Assembly: GCA_963823495.1 (NCBI GenBank) | Contig: CAWGLV010000001.1 | Span: 3,286,001 to 3,350,000 of the forward strand | DNA: 64,000 bases | Source of the DNA: DATDAH01 sp963823495 | GTDB taxonomy: Bacteria; Actinomycetota; Acidimicrobiia; Acidimicrobiales; DATDAH01 | Reading direction: 5' to 3' | Shown: one piece after another, positions 44,643 to 52,987 of the stretch | Numbering within the stretch: the first letter of the stretch is position 1 | Layout: each line of letters opens with the position of its first letter | Position numbers and translations under genes: made by a program | The notes under the pieces: generated by a model | The model's database searches: none | What the model was told of the DNA's origin: nothing | The model's input: the letters and a program-made list of their open reading frames with translations, nothing else

Positions 44643-45905
44643 ATGGCCGAGCCCACCCTCGACGAGTTCCGTGACGAGGTCACCGCGTTCCTCGACGCCA
44701 ACACCGAGCGTCGGACCGAGACCCGAGCCGACCAGAAGTTCGTCTGGGGTGAGGGCGACGACGACGTCGCGGTCCTCGAGGAGAAGCCCCGCGACCTCGA
44801 GCTGGCCGAACTGGCCGAGGCCAAGGTCTGGAAGGCCAAGCGCTACGACGCCGGCCTCGGGTGGATCACCGGCCCGACCCGGTACGGCGGCCGGGAGCTA
44901 CCCGTCGCCTACGACCGGGCCTACGCCTCCCTCGAGAGCAACTACCTGATCCCCAACCAGAGCCACTTCGGCATCGGCCTCGGCATGGTCGCACCGACGA
45001 TCCTGGCCCACGCCACCGAGGAGGTGAAGGACCTCTACCTGGCCAAGATGTACCGGGGTGACCTCGTCGGGGCACAGCTGTTCAGCGAGCCGGGAGCGGG
45101 CTCGGACCTGGCCGGCCTGCAGACCAAGGCCGTCAAGGACGGCGACGAATGGATCGTCAACGGCCAGAAGGTCTGGACCTCGGGCGCGCACTACAGCGAC
45201 ATCGGCGAGATCATCTGTCGGACCGATCCCGACCAGCCCAAGCACCGGGGTCTCACCGGCTTCGTCGTGGACATGCGGGCCCCCGGGGTGGAGATCCGCC
45301 CGCTGCGCCAGATGACCGGCGGAGCGTCGTTCAACGAGGTCTTCTTCAGCGACGTCCGCATCCCCGACGACCACCGTCTGGGAGACGTCGGTCAGGGGTG
45401 GTCGGTCGCCCTGACGACCCTGATGAACGAGCGGGCCTCGATCGGCGCGGGCAGCGGATCGGGCATGGGGCTGGCCAACGGCACCCGGCTGATCGAGATG
45501 ATCCGCCACTTCGGCCTGGACGAGGATCCACTGACCCGGGGCGAGTTGGCCCGCCTGTACGAGAACCTCCAGGTGGCCAAGTGGAACAACCAGCGGGCCA
45601 TGGACAAGATCAAGTCCGGCCAGGCTCCCGGCCCGGAGATGTCCATCGCCAAGATGGCCCTGACCCGCAACATGCAGATGACCGGCGAGTTCGTCGCCAA
45701 GGTGCTGGGGCCCCGCATGGTCGCCGACTCCGGCGAGTGGGGGACCTACTCGTGGGGCAAGTTCGTCCTCGGCGTCCCCGGCATGCGGGTGGCGGGCGGT
45801 ACCGACGAGGTCCTGCGCAACATCGTGAGCGAGCGGGTCCTCGGCCTCCCCAAGGAACCCGGCATCGACACCACCAGCCCCTTCAAGGACCTCGCCCAGA
45901 ACTAG
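44643..45905 (+). CDS. Acyl-CoA dehydrogenase family protein
   Basis: The 420-residue product has the full fold: IGLGMVAPTILAHATEEVKDLYL, GAQLFSEPGAGSDLAGLQTKA (flavin and substrate contact), WIVNGQKVWTSGAHYSDIGE, FVVDMRAPGVEIRPLRQMTGGASFNEVFFSDVRIP and the end GVPGMRVAGGTDEVLRNIVSERVLGLP. The GGTDEVLRN ending with an LG(L)P tail is typical of the large actinobacterial ACAD expansions used for sterols and other ring compounds. The ATG at 44643 follows GGGAG at 44631. It stands alone under its own palindromic operator. Confidence 0.93.
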   Translation: MAEPTLDEFRDEVTAFLDANTERRTETRADQKFVWGEGDDDVAVLEEKPRDLELAELAEAKVWKAKRYDAGLGWITGPTRYGGRELPVAYDRAYASLESNYLIPNQSHFGIGLGMVAPTILAHATEEVKDLYLAKMYRGDLVGAQLFSEPGAGSDLAGLQTKAVKDGDEWIVNGQKVWTSGAHYSDIGEIICRTDPDQPKHRGLTGFVVDMRAPGVEIRPLRQMTGGASFNEVFFSDVRIPDDHRLGDVGQGWSVALTTLMNERASIGAGSGSGMGLANGTRLIEMIRHFGLDEDPLTRGELARLYENLQVAKWNNQRAMDKIKSGQAPGPEMSIAKMALTRNMQMTGEFVAKVLGPRMVADSGEWGTYSWGKFVLGVPGMRVAGGTDEVLRNIVSERVLGLPKEPGIDTTSPFKDLAQN

Positions 45906-45953
45906 CTACACCTGACCGGGCAGGCCGCTGCTCCGGCTGGCGCCTTCGCAGCC

Positions 45954-46703
45954 TCACGGCCTGTTGGGGACGTCCATCCTGCGGGCGGCCGGATCGGGCT
46001 CGCTGAACAGCTCGCCCTGCATGCTCGCCGGGCGTTGGCGGGGGATGCCGGTCCAGCTGAGGTGGTCCATGAAGACCCAGGTGCGGCGGTGGATGGCGCT
46101 GGGGCCGAGCCACTGGAGGGCCGCCTTGTGCCGCGGGCACGGGTAGCCCTTGTTGAACTCGAAGTCGTAGCCCGGGAAGTGCTCGGCCTCGGCCCGCATC
46201 ATGCGGTCTCGGGTGACCTTGGCCAGGATCGACGCCGAGGCGATGGACAGGCAGCGGGCGTCGCCCTTGACCAGCTTGTGGACCCGTCGACCGCCTCCCA
46301 CGAAGTCCCAGTTGCCGTCGATGAGGACCTGGTCGGGCTCGACGCCGAGGCCCTCGATGGCCCGGGCTGCGGCCAGCTTCTGGGCCGCCGACATGCCCAG
46401 GGTGTCGCACTCGCTCTGGCTGGCGTGGCCGACCGCAAAGGTCACGCACCACTCGGCTATGCGGTCGAACATGGCCTCCCGCTCGGCCTCGGTCAACATC
46501 TTGGAGTCCCGGACCTTGTAGACCCTCCGGTCCTGGGGCAGGACGGCCGCCCCCACGCTGAGCGGCCCCGCCCAGGAGCCCCGGCCGACCTCGTCGACCC
46601 CGACGACGACCTCGTCGCCGGCCGCCCACAGCTCCCGCTCGACGGCGAGCGACGGCGAACGGCGCTTCAGGGCCGAACGCAGCTGCGGAGCCGTGACCGT
46701 CAT
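45954..46703 (-). CDS. rnhB: Ribonuclease HII
   Basis: The 249-residue product is RNase HII, which cuts RNA in DNA-RNA hybrids and at single ribonucleotides. The motif VVGVDEVGRGSWAGPLSVGA carries D37 and E38; VLIDGNWDFV and the later SIASASILAKVTRDRMM supply the other acidic site and the conserved Ser-Ala-K-V segment. FNKGYPCPRHKAAL follows. There is a longer-than-usual N-terminus (about 30 residues) and C-terminal tail (about 35 residues). It is convergent with the acyl-CoA dehydrogenase gene, and the gap holds nothing notable. Confidence 0.93.
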   Translation of the reverse strand: MTVTAPQLRSALKRRSPSLAVERELWAAGDEVVVGVDEVGRGSWAGPLSVGAAVLPQDRRVYKVRDSKMLTEAEREAMFDRIAEWCVTFAVGHASQSECDTLGMSAAQKLAAARAIEGLGVEPDQVLIDGNWDFVGGGRRVHKLVKGDARCLSIASASILAKVTRDRMMRAEAEHFPGYDFEFNKGYPCPRHKAALQWLGPSAIHRRTWVFMDHLSWTGIPRQRPASMQGELFSEPDPAARRMDVPNRP

Positions 46704-46756
46704 CCCGTGACCGACCCTACCCCCCGCTGCCGGCGCCCTCGGGGTACCTTGCCGGG

Positions 46757-47278
46757 ATGGCCGAGCCGGGAGAGATCCACTTCAACCCGGTCCTCTCCCC
46801 CGGCAGTCGCATGGTCGGCGGGCCCGCTGGGGGTGCCGTCCACTTCAACCCGGTCCTCTCCCCCGGCTCGCGGGTCGAGTCGTCTCCGCCCGCCACCGAC
46901 GTCGCCGACACCGACCGGTCCGCTCCTGCGGCCGGCGCCATCGGCGCCATCGGCTCCATCGGATCGGTCGGCGCCATCGGCGCCATCGGCTCCATCGGGT
47001 CGGCGGGCTCGATCGGCTCCATCGGCAGCACCGGATCCGTCCTCTCGATCTTCAGCACCGGCTCCGTGCTCTCCATCGGCTCGGTCGGGTCGGTCCTCTC
47101 GATCGGCAGCGCCGGCTCCGTGCTCTCGATCGGCTCGATCGGGTCGGTTGCCTCCATCGGCTCCGGCTTCTCGATCGGCGCCATCGGCGGCTGGCGGCGA
47201 CGCCGCGGCCAACTGGTCGAGACCGCCGCCGGCGTGCTGGCCGTGGCTGCGCTCACGGCCGCCACCCTCCGCCGCTGA
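46757..47278 (+). CDS. Gly-Ser-Ile repeat protein of unknown function
   Basis: The 173-residue product has three parts. The N-terminus carries a duplicated 11-residue motif, HFNPVLSPGSR at residues 8-18 and 29-39, encoded by nearly identical DNA. The middle, about residues 60-145, is a triplet repeat of the form G-(S/A)-(I/V) with interruptions (GAIGSIGSVGAIGAIGSIGS; later TGSVLSIFSTGSVLSIGSVG). The end is a basic cluster (WRRRRGQ) and a hydrophobic helix (VETAAGVLAVAALTAATL). It has no signal peptide. The repeat could form a beta-solenoid or glycine-zipper-like assembly. It diverges from rnhB. Confidence 0.75.
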   Translation: MAEPGEIHFNPVLSPGSRMVGGPAGGAVHFNPVLSPGSRVESSPPATDVADTDRSAPAAGAIGAIGSIGSVGAIGAIGSIGSAGSIGSIGSTGSVLSIFSTGSVLSIGSVGSVLSIGSAGSVLSIGSIGSVASIGSGFSIGAIGGWRRRRGQLVETAAGVLAVAALTAATLRR

Positions 47279-47330
47279 CGCCCGAGGGCGATCCCGTCTC
47301 CGGTCTCACCCGTCGGCGCCGGCGCTCCGA

Positions 47331-47375
47331 TCTCGAGGCTGTGGCTGTCGGTTTCCGACAGCCACAGCCTCGAGA
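47331..47375. terminator. 21-bp-arm perfect hairpin between convergent genes
   Basis: Arms 47331-47351 and 47355-47375 pair perfectly around TTT (left arm starts TCTCGAGGCTGTGGCTGTCG). It separates the repeat-protein gene (ends 47278) from selD (ends 47383). It is unrelated in sequence to family A palindromes but has the same placement, so a bidirectional terminator is likely. Confidence 0.75.
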
Positions 47376-47382
47376 ATTCGCG

Positions 47383-48387
47383 TCAGGCCGAGAGGGTCAC
47401 CCCGGCCGGGCCGTCGGTGACCGCGCCGACCGGGACGAAGCCATCGCCCACCAGGTCATCCACGGCACCGGGATCCACCGCCGCCAACAGGCCGCCGGAG
47501 GTCTGGGGGTCATAGACCAGGGCCTCGACGACCTCGTCGGCGTCCCCGTCGACGTGGCCGTCGAGGTAGTCCCGGTTGCGGGGGTCGCCGCCAGTGCGGA
47601 CACCGGCCGCGGCGGCGGCCCGAGCGCCCGGGTAGAGCGGCAGCGCCGATCCCTCGAAGGTGAGTCGGGCCTCGGAGCGGTCGGCCATCTCCCACCCGTG
47701 ACCGGCCAGGCCGAAGCCCGTCACATCGGTGGCAGCGTGCACGGCACCACCGGCCGCGACCAGGGCCTCGGACGCCGAGCGGTTGAGGGTTCGCATCCCC
47801 TCCGTCGCCGCGTCCTTGTCGGCACCGGTGCCACCGGCCAGCACGAGGCCGGTCCCCAGGGGCTTGGACAGCACCAGGATGTCCCCGGGCCGGGCCCCCG
47901 CCTTGGTCAGGATGCGCTCCGGATGCACCACGCCCTGTACGGCGAGACCGAAGATGGGTTCCTCGGAGCGGATCGTGTGACCCCCCGCCGTGGTCCCGCC
48001 CGCGGCGGCCACCGTCTCGGCGGCCGCGCCCAGGACCGCGGCGATCGCCTCCTGGGGCAGGGCCTCGGGGAACGCCGACAGGTTGAGGGCGATCGTGACC
48101 CGGGCGCCCATGGCGAACACGTCCGAGCAGGCGTTCGCGGCGGCGATGGCGCCGAAGTCACCGGGGTCGTCGACCAGGGGTGGGAAGAAGTCGGCGGTGG
48201 AGACCATGGCCACGTCGTCGGCCACCCGGTAGACGGCGGCGTCATCGGAGGGAGCGAGGCCGACCAGCAGCTCGGCATCCACACTGGCCGGCAGCTGGCC
48301 GACCAGACCCCGCAGGGCCGTGGCCCCCCACTTGGCGGCGCAACCGCCGCAGTTGGTCCACTCGGTGAGTCGCACCTCTGCCCCCAT
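47383..48387 (-). CDS. selD: Selenide, water dikinase SelD
   Basis: The 334-residue product makes selenophosphate from selenide and ATP. The N-terminal loop is LTEWTNCGGCAAKWGATAL, where GGCxAK holds the catalytic Cys (not Sec) and Lys. SDDAAVYRV, MVSTADFFPPLVDDPGDFGAIAAANACSDVFAMGA and DVTGFGLAGHGWEMA are the family's metal and ATP segments, and the end carries DPQTSGGLLAAV. The ATG at 48387 is preferred as homology starts there. No selA, selB, tRNA-Sec or SelU gene is in the window, so the use of selenium cannot be told. It ends next to a strong hairpin. Confidence 0.93.
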   Translation of the reverse strand: MGAEVRLTEWTNCGGCAAKWGATALRGLVGQLPASVDAELLVGLAPSDDAAVYRVADDVAMVSTADFFPPLVDDPGDFGAIAAANACSDVFAMGARVTIALNLSAFPEALPQEAIAAVLGAAAETVAAAGGTTAGGHTIRSEEPIFGLAVQGVVHPERILTKAGARPGDILVLSKPLGTGLVLAGGTGADKDAATEGMRTLNRSASEALVAAGGAVHAATDVTGFGLAGHGWEMADRSEARLTFEGSALPLYPGARAAAAAGVRTGGDPRNRDYLDGHVDGDADEVVEALVYDPQTSGGLLAAVDPGAVDDLVGDGFVPVGAVTDGPAGVTLSA

Positions 48388-48504
48388 GACCCGGAGGCTA
48401 AGACGTCGCGGACGCGCTCTCGCGACCACAAGAAGGTGAAGGCGGTGTAAACCCTGACCGATACGAAGGGTCCTGACCTTGACGTGGAGAGGACCTCGCC
48501 GACA

Positions 48505-48756
48505 ATGACGGTCGTGACCGCCGTGGAACCAACCGTGGAACCAACCGTGGAACCAACCGAACGGGTGCTGACCGAGGGAGCCCGGGTCGAGGTGCGCAAT
48601 CGCTTCGACCGACGCTGGAACCGCGGCTTTGCGGTCGCCGCGGTCCGACCCGACGGCTACCGCATCCGCCGGACCTCCGACGGCCAGCTCCTGCCGACGG
48701 TCTTCACCACCGAGGAGGTCCGCCGGGAACACCGCCGCGGCCAATGGTGGTACTGA
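48505..48756 (+). CDS. Small basic protein with VEPT repeats
   Basis: The 83-residue product (ATG 48505; GTG 48484 would add seven residues) has a short tandem VEPTVEPTVEPT encoded by a 12-bp repeat at about 48523-48559. A domain follows with GARVEVRNRFDRRWNRGFAVAAVRPDGYRIRRTSDG, which reads like a small beta-barrel of the Tudor/SH3-like kind (G..V.V...F...W..GF.V......GY.IRR.SDG). It ends WWY. Its function is not known. It is divergent from selD and 55 bp upstream of the GH43-like gene. Confidence 0.65.
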   Translation: MTVVTAVEPTVEPTVEPTERVLTEGARVEVRNRFDRRWNRGFAVAAVRPDGYRIRRTSDGQLLPTVFTTEEVRREHRRGQWWY

Positions 48757-48811
48757 GCGACGCGACCGCGCGGGACCTACAGTCCCGCCGCCGGGGTACC
48801 GATGCAGTGAC

Positions 48812-50206
48812 GTGCGGCTGAAATCGACCCTGGGCGTCCTGGTCGCGGGCCTGATCGTGCTGACGGCGGCCGGGTCCCCGGTCCGCGCCGCCACCCCGCA
48901 GGAGCCGCGGCTCCGTCCGCCGGTCTACGGCTCAGGCGTCAACGGGGCCCAGCTCCGCAACTTCGCCGATCCGTCGATCCTCCGCCACGGCAACCGCTAC
49001 TACGCCTACTCGACGAATCAGACCGGCAGATACGCCCGTCACCTCATGGTCATGTCGTCGGCCAACCTCTGGGACTGGGATGCGCCGGCCCTCGCCCCGC
49101 AGGACGCGATGCCCACCCGCCCGGCCTGGGCCCGGGCGCTCAACAACGGCGGCGCCTACTGGGCGCCGTCGGTGATCCGTACGGGCGGGCGGTTCGTCAT
49201 GTACTTCGCGGCCAAGCACCGCAACATCGACCCCAACCGCGCGGGTTGGTGCATCGGCGTCGCCACCTCGGCCAACCCCAAGGGGCCGTTCCGCCCCCGG
49301 GCACGACCGTTCTTCTGCCGGGTGGCCTCGAGCGGGAACACCCCCGCGGGGTTCTCCGGCACGCCTGCGGTCAACAAGGGCGCCATCGATCCCCAGGTGT
49401 TCCGGGCCCCGAACGGGAGGCTCTACCTCTACTTCAAGGCCCTCGACAACCTCCGCCAGCTCTGGGGCGTGCAGCTGACGGCCAACGGTCTCGGCCGGGT
49501 GGGCCCGGGACGCGGGTTCGCCCCCATGGACAGCCAGGCCCGGACCTGGGAGTACAGCAACCGGTTGCGCTTCACCGTCCTCGAGAACCCGGCGATGGTC
49601 CACCATCCCGGCGTGAGTCGACCGTTCCTCCTGCTCTACGCCGGGGGCGAATGGCAGACACCGGGCAACTACGGCACCGGCTACCTCGCCTGCCGGACGC
49701 CGTTGAGTGGCTGTGTCCGCCTCACCCGCTCGCGCCCCTGGCTGAGGAGCCGAGGGGCCAACGCCGGTCCGGGTGGCGCCAGCACGTTCACCGGGCCCGA
49801 CGGCAAGCCGTGGATCGCCTACCACACGTACCAGAAGGGCCATGTGATGGACGGCCGAGGTCGCCGCCTGCATGTCGAGCCCCTGCGCTTCGCCGGGGTC
49901 CACCCCCGGCTGCAGAACCGGCGGCCGACCGGAACCGTCACCGCCACCTCGCCCGGCGCCGGTGAGGTGCGGCTGTCGGGCACCGCCGACGATCCCGACA
50001 CGGGGCGTCCCGTCCGGATCCGGATCCGCAAGAACAGCGCCACCGGGCCCGTGGCCGGCACGACGAGGACCTCGGCCACCGGCTCATGGGCCTACCCGAG
50101 GATCAACGGCCTGGCGACCGGAACCCACCGCTACTGCGCACTGGCCATCGACGACAACGGCCTGTCCGACCGGGTCCTGGGCTGCCGAAACGTCACCGTC
50201 GCCTGA
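48812..50206 (+). CDS. Secreted glycoside hydrolase family 43-like protein
   Basis: The 464-residue product has a signal peptide (STLGVLVAGLIVLTAAGSPVRA) and a five-bladed propeller of the GH43 type. The general catalytic Asp is in NFADPSILRHGNRYYAYST; the second Asp is in NKGAIDPQVFRAPNGRLYLYFK; ENPAMVHHPGVSRPFLLLYAGG has the acid Glu; STFTGPDGKPWIAYHTY closes the propeller. Residues about 375-464 form an Ig-like domain (GTVTATSPGAGEVRLSGTADDPDTGRPVRI). It probably cleaves arabinose- or xylose-containing glycans outside the cell. The GTG at 48812 opens the signal. Confidence 0.85.
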   Translation: MRLKSTLGVLVAGLIVLTAAGSPVRAATPQEPRLRPPVYGSGVNGAQLRNFADPSILRHGNRYYAYSTNQTGRYARHLMVMSSANLWDWDAPALAPQDAMPTRPAWARALNNGGAYWAPSVIRTGGRFVMYFAAKHRNIDPNRAGWCIGVATSANPKGPFRPRARPFFCRVASSGNTPAGFSGTPAVNKGAIDPQVFRAPNGRLYLYFKALDNLRQLWGVQLTANGLGRVGPGRGFAPMDSQARTWEYSNRLRFTVLENPAMVHHPGVSRPFLLLYAGGEWQTPGNYGTGYLACRTPLSGCVRLTRSRPWLRSRGANAGPGGASTFTGPDGKPWIAYHTYQKGHVMDGRGRRLHVEPLRFAGVHPRLQNRRPTGTVTATSPGAGEVRLSGTADDPDTGRPVRIRIRKNSATGPVAGTTRTSATGSWAYPRINGLATGTHRYCALAIDDNGLSDRVLGCRNVTVA

Positions 50207-50396
50207 CCGTCCTTCCGGGACCGGAACAGCCGCGCCGCCGCACCACCCGGAACCCAGGACGATCAGGGGCTGAGTCCAGCGGCGACCTCCGCGGTGCTGA
50301 TGAAGACCTCACCGGCCAGACCCGGAGCACCGTGCCCTCGACGCACCAGAGATGGAGGTCGGCGAGCCGGCCGGGCCAAGATCGTGCGGGGGATGC

Positions 50397-50987
50397 TCAT
50401 GGCGGTTCCTTCCATCCGGCCAGCAGGCCGTCGACGACCAGGTCGACCAGCCAGAGCTCCTTGGCCAGATCAGGGCTCATCGACAACACGGTGGCCACCC
50501 CGTGGGAGGCGGCCCACAGGCCGATGGCCAACTCGAGCGGCGGTGCCCGGTTCAGCAGGCCGTCGGCGCTGGCCCGCTCGATGACGGCCAGGGCCTCTTC
50601 GAAGACGGCGGTGGCCGCGGGGTCCTCGATCTCCCCGGGGCCCTCGATGAAGGCCGGGCGATAACGGAACATGAGGGCGAAGAGGCCGGGGCGCTCGAGG
50701 GCGAAGGCCACATAGGCGTGACACGAGGCCCGGATCCGTGCCTCGTGGTCGGTGGGGTCCAGCGTCCTCCACCGCTCGGCCAGTTCGGCGTAGCCCTCGC
50801 CGGCCACCAGCCGCAGCAGGTCGTCCTTCGACTGGATGTGGTTGTACAGCGCCGGCGCCGACACCCCCAGGTCGCGGGCGAGCGACCGCAGCGACAGCGC
50901 GCCCGCTCCGCCCTCGTCGATGATCTCGACCGCGCGGGCCACGATGGCCTCGCGCGCCAGGAACTGCCTCTCGGCCGGCGCGCTCAT
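50397..50987 (-). CDS. TetR-family transcriptional regulator in the ABC operon
   Basis: The 196-residue product has an N-terminal TetR DNA-binding domain (AIVARAVEIIDEGGAGALSLRSLARDLGVSAPALYNHIQSKDDLLRLVAGEGYAEL) and a helical ligand domain with a TetR_C_33-like pattern (RPGLFALMFRYRPAF). The ATG at 50987 overlaps the permease stop (ATGA), so it is made with the transporter. It is the best candidate to bind the TTAAC-N3-GTTCA motif found before the transporter and the three carotenoid-oxygenase genes. The stretch from 50207 to 50396 on its far side holds nothing I recognise. Confidence 0.87.
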   Translation of the reverse strand: MSAPAERQFLAREAIVARAVEIIDEGGAGALSLRSLARDLGVSAPALYNHIQSKDDLLRLVAGEGYAELAERWRTLDPTDHEARIRASCHAYVAFALERPGLFALMFRYRPAFIEGPGEIEDPAATAVFEEALAVIERASADGLLNRAPPLELAIGLWAASHGVATVLSMSPDLAKELWLVDLVVDGLLAGWKEPP

Positions 50988-52969
50988 GCCGACACCGCCT
51001 CCTCGCTCGGGGTCGAAGGGGGATCCGCCGAGGGCCGAGGACGGCGCCCGCGAGCCGACCCGATCAGCCCGGCCGGGAACCGCACGGCGATGACCATGAG
51101 CAGCAGGCCGTTGAGCGCGAACTGGTACTTCGAGGACCCCTCACTCAGCTGGTCGAGGACCACGGTGAGCAGTCCCCCCGCGGTCAGCACCCCCGCCAGG
51201 ATGGCGGCGACGGGCGTGGCGATGCCCGCCAGGTAGGCCATGGCCACGGCCACCAGGGACTCGATGGCACCGAAGGAGCCGGCCGAGACGACCTGGGACT
51301 GGTAGGCCAGCAACACGCCGGCCAGCCCCGCCAGTGCCGCGGCCACCGCGGTCGCGCCGAGCTTCACCCGGGCCACGGGGATCCCGGCGGCCTCGGCCGC
51401 CCGCTCGTTCGCCCGCACGGCCAGCCACTGGCGGCCGGTCGCGCCTCGACGCAGGTTGACCACCAGCGCCATGGCGAGCGCCATCGCCCCCAGGGCGAGC
51501 AACCCGAAGGCCACACGGGGGTAGGCGTCGCCGGGCGCGGCGATGCCGAGGTCCATCCCGAACAGTGTCGGGGCGGGCACCCGGGCCCCTTCGGCCCCTC
51601 CGCTGAACCAACTCCACCGGAAGAGCAGCTCCTCGATGGCGATCGAGGCCGCGAGGGTGGTGACCGCCAGCGTGAGGCCTCGGACCCGGACCGCGGGCAG
51701 GCCGGCCAGGACCCCGAACCCGACGGCGACGGCGATCCCCAGCAATGGTGCCCAGGGGAACCCGAGGCCGAGGCTGTCGCCGGCGCGGACCATGGCGAAG
51801 CCTGCCGTACCGGCCAGGGCGAAGGTGGCGAGGGAGATCTGACCCACGAGCCCGGTCAGGACGACGACCGAGAGGGCGACGACGGTGGCGATCGCCGACA
51901 CGATGATCCCGAGGCGGTAGCTGCTGTCCAGGGTCAACAGGGCGACCACCCCCGCGATCACGATCACCCCGGTGATCGCCATCGTGTACCGGGGCTCGGC
52001 GGCGACGGGCAGCCGGCTGGTGATGACGGTGCTGCGATCGGGCAGGCGGTTGCCCTGGAGCACCAGGGCCATCACCACGATGAGGAACGGCAGGCCCTGC
52101 TGCAGGCCGATGTCGGGCAACCAGGAACTGCTGGCCTGCACGTTGAGGATCTCGGACTGGAGCATCCCGATGCCGATGCCCGCCAGTCCGGCGATGGCGA
52201 TCGACCGGAACCAGCCCAGCAGGGCGGCGCCGAGCGCGGGGACGATCAACAGGCTGGTCCCGGCCGGGTCGAGTCCCGACAGGGGTGCGGCGGCGATCAC
52301 CGCCAAGCCGGCCAGCACACAGGCCAGGATCCAGTTGGCCAGGCCGATGGCGGTCGGGGACAGCCCCAGCACGAGGGCGCCGCGCTCGTTCTCCGCCGTC
52401 GCCCGGGTGGCCAGCCCGAATCGCGTGTAACGGTCGACGAGCCAGAGCGCGACCACCACCCCGAGGGTCAACACCGCCAGCGCATACCGGTCGGCGGGCA
52501 CCCGAATCCCGAGGAGGTCGACGAGGCGGGTGGACAACGGCCCCTCGAGCTGCAGGGAGGTGGCCGCCGGCCCCTCGAAGCGGAGGTCCACGACGCCGAT
52601 CAGGTACACCATCAGCCCGAGGCTGGCCACGACGCGGGCCAGGGCCGGGGCCGAACGCAGCGGGCGGAAGATCAACAAGAAGCAGGCGGCCCCCACCGCG
52701 GCCCCGAGCAGCACGACGATGATCAGCGCGCTGGCCACCGTCGGCCGGGCCACCAGCCCGACCCGCTCGGGCAGGCCCAGGACGGGCAACACCAGGTCGC
52801 CGCTGCGCCGGAGCTCGTAGTAGGCGAACGCCAGGTACATCCCGATCGCCGCGTGGGCGAAGTTGATGACGTTGCTGGCCCGGTGGGTGATGACCACCCC
52901 GACGGCCAACGCGCCGATGACGGCGCCACCCCCGAGGCCGAGGACCAGATAGGTGAGGTGGTCGGTCAC
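50984..52969 (-). CDS. Branched-chain-type ABC transporter permease, LivH-LivM fusion
   Basis: The 661-residue membrane protein joins both permeases of a HAAT/Liv importer. The first half (about residues 1-310) is LivH-like: GGGAVIGALAVGVVITHRASNVINFAHAAIGMYLAF. The second half is LivM-like: GLVGQISLATFALAGTAGFAM and GLPAVRVRGLTLAVTTLAASIAIEELLF, ending with ALNGLLLMVIAVRFPAGLIG. Such importers take up amino acids and also aromatic acids, amides and urea. The partner ATPases (livF, livG) are 6.5 kb to the right. Start is a GTG at 52969, 18 bp after the binding-protein stop. Confidence 0.93.
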   Translation of the reverse strand: MTDHLTYLVLGLGGGAVIGALAVGVVITHRASNVINFAHAAIGMYLAFAYYELRRSGDLVLPVLGLPERVGLVARPTVASALIIVVLLGAAVGAACFLLIFRPLRSAPALARVVASLGLMVYLIGVVDLRFEGPAATSLQLEGPLSTRLVDLLGIRVPADRYALAVLTLGVVVALWLVDRYTRFGLATRATAENERGALVLGLSPTAIGLANWILACVLAGLAVIAAAPLSGLDPAGTSLLIVPALGAALLGWFRSIAIAGLAGIGIGMLQSEILNVQASSSWLPDIGLQQGLPFLIVVMALVLQGNRLPDRSTVITSRLPVAAEPRYTMAITGVIVIAGVVALLTLDSSYRLGIIVSAIATVVALSVVVLTGLVGQISLATFALAGTAGFAMVRAGDSLGLGFPWAPLLGIAVAVGFGVLAGLPAVRVRGLTLAVTTLAASIAIEELLFRWSWFSGGAEGARVPAPTLFGMDLGIAAPGDAYPRVAFGLLALGAMALAMALVVNLRRGATGRQWLAVRANERAAEAAGIPVARVKLGATAVAAALAGLAGVLLAYQSQVVSAGSFGAIESLVAVAMAYLAGIATPVAAILAGVLTAGGLLTVVLDQLSEGSSKYQFALNGLLLMVIAVRFPAGLIGSARGRRPRPSADPPSTPSEEAVSA

Positions 52970-52987
52970 AGCGAGGAGGTCGGTCGC

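Noticed and set aside
48388..48504. A tRNA-Sec gene beside selD
   Set aside because: No cloverleaf, no T-loop GTTCGAN and no TCA anticodon arm could be found.
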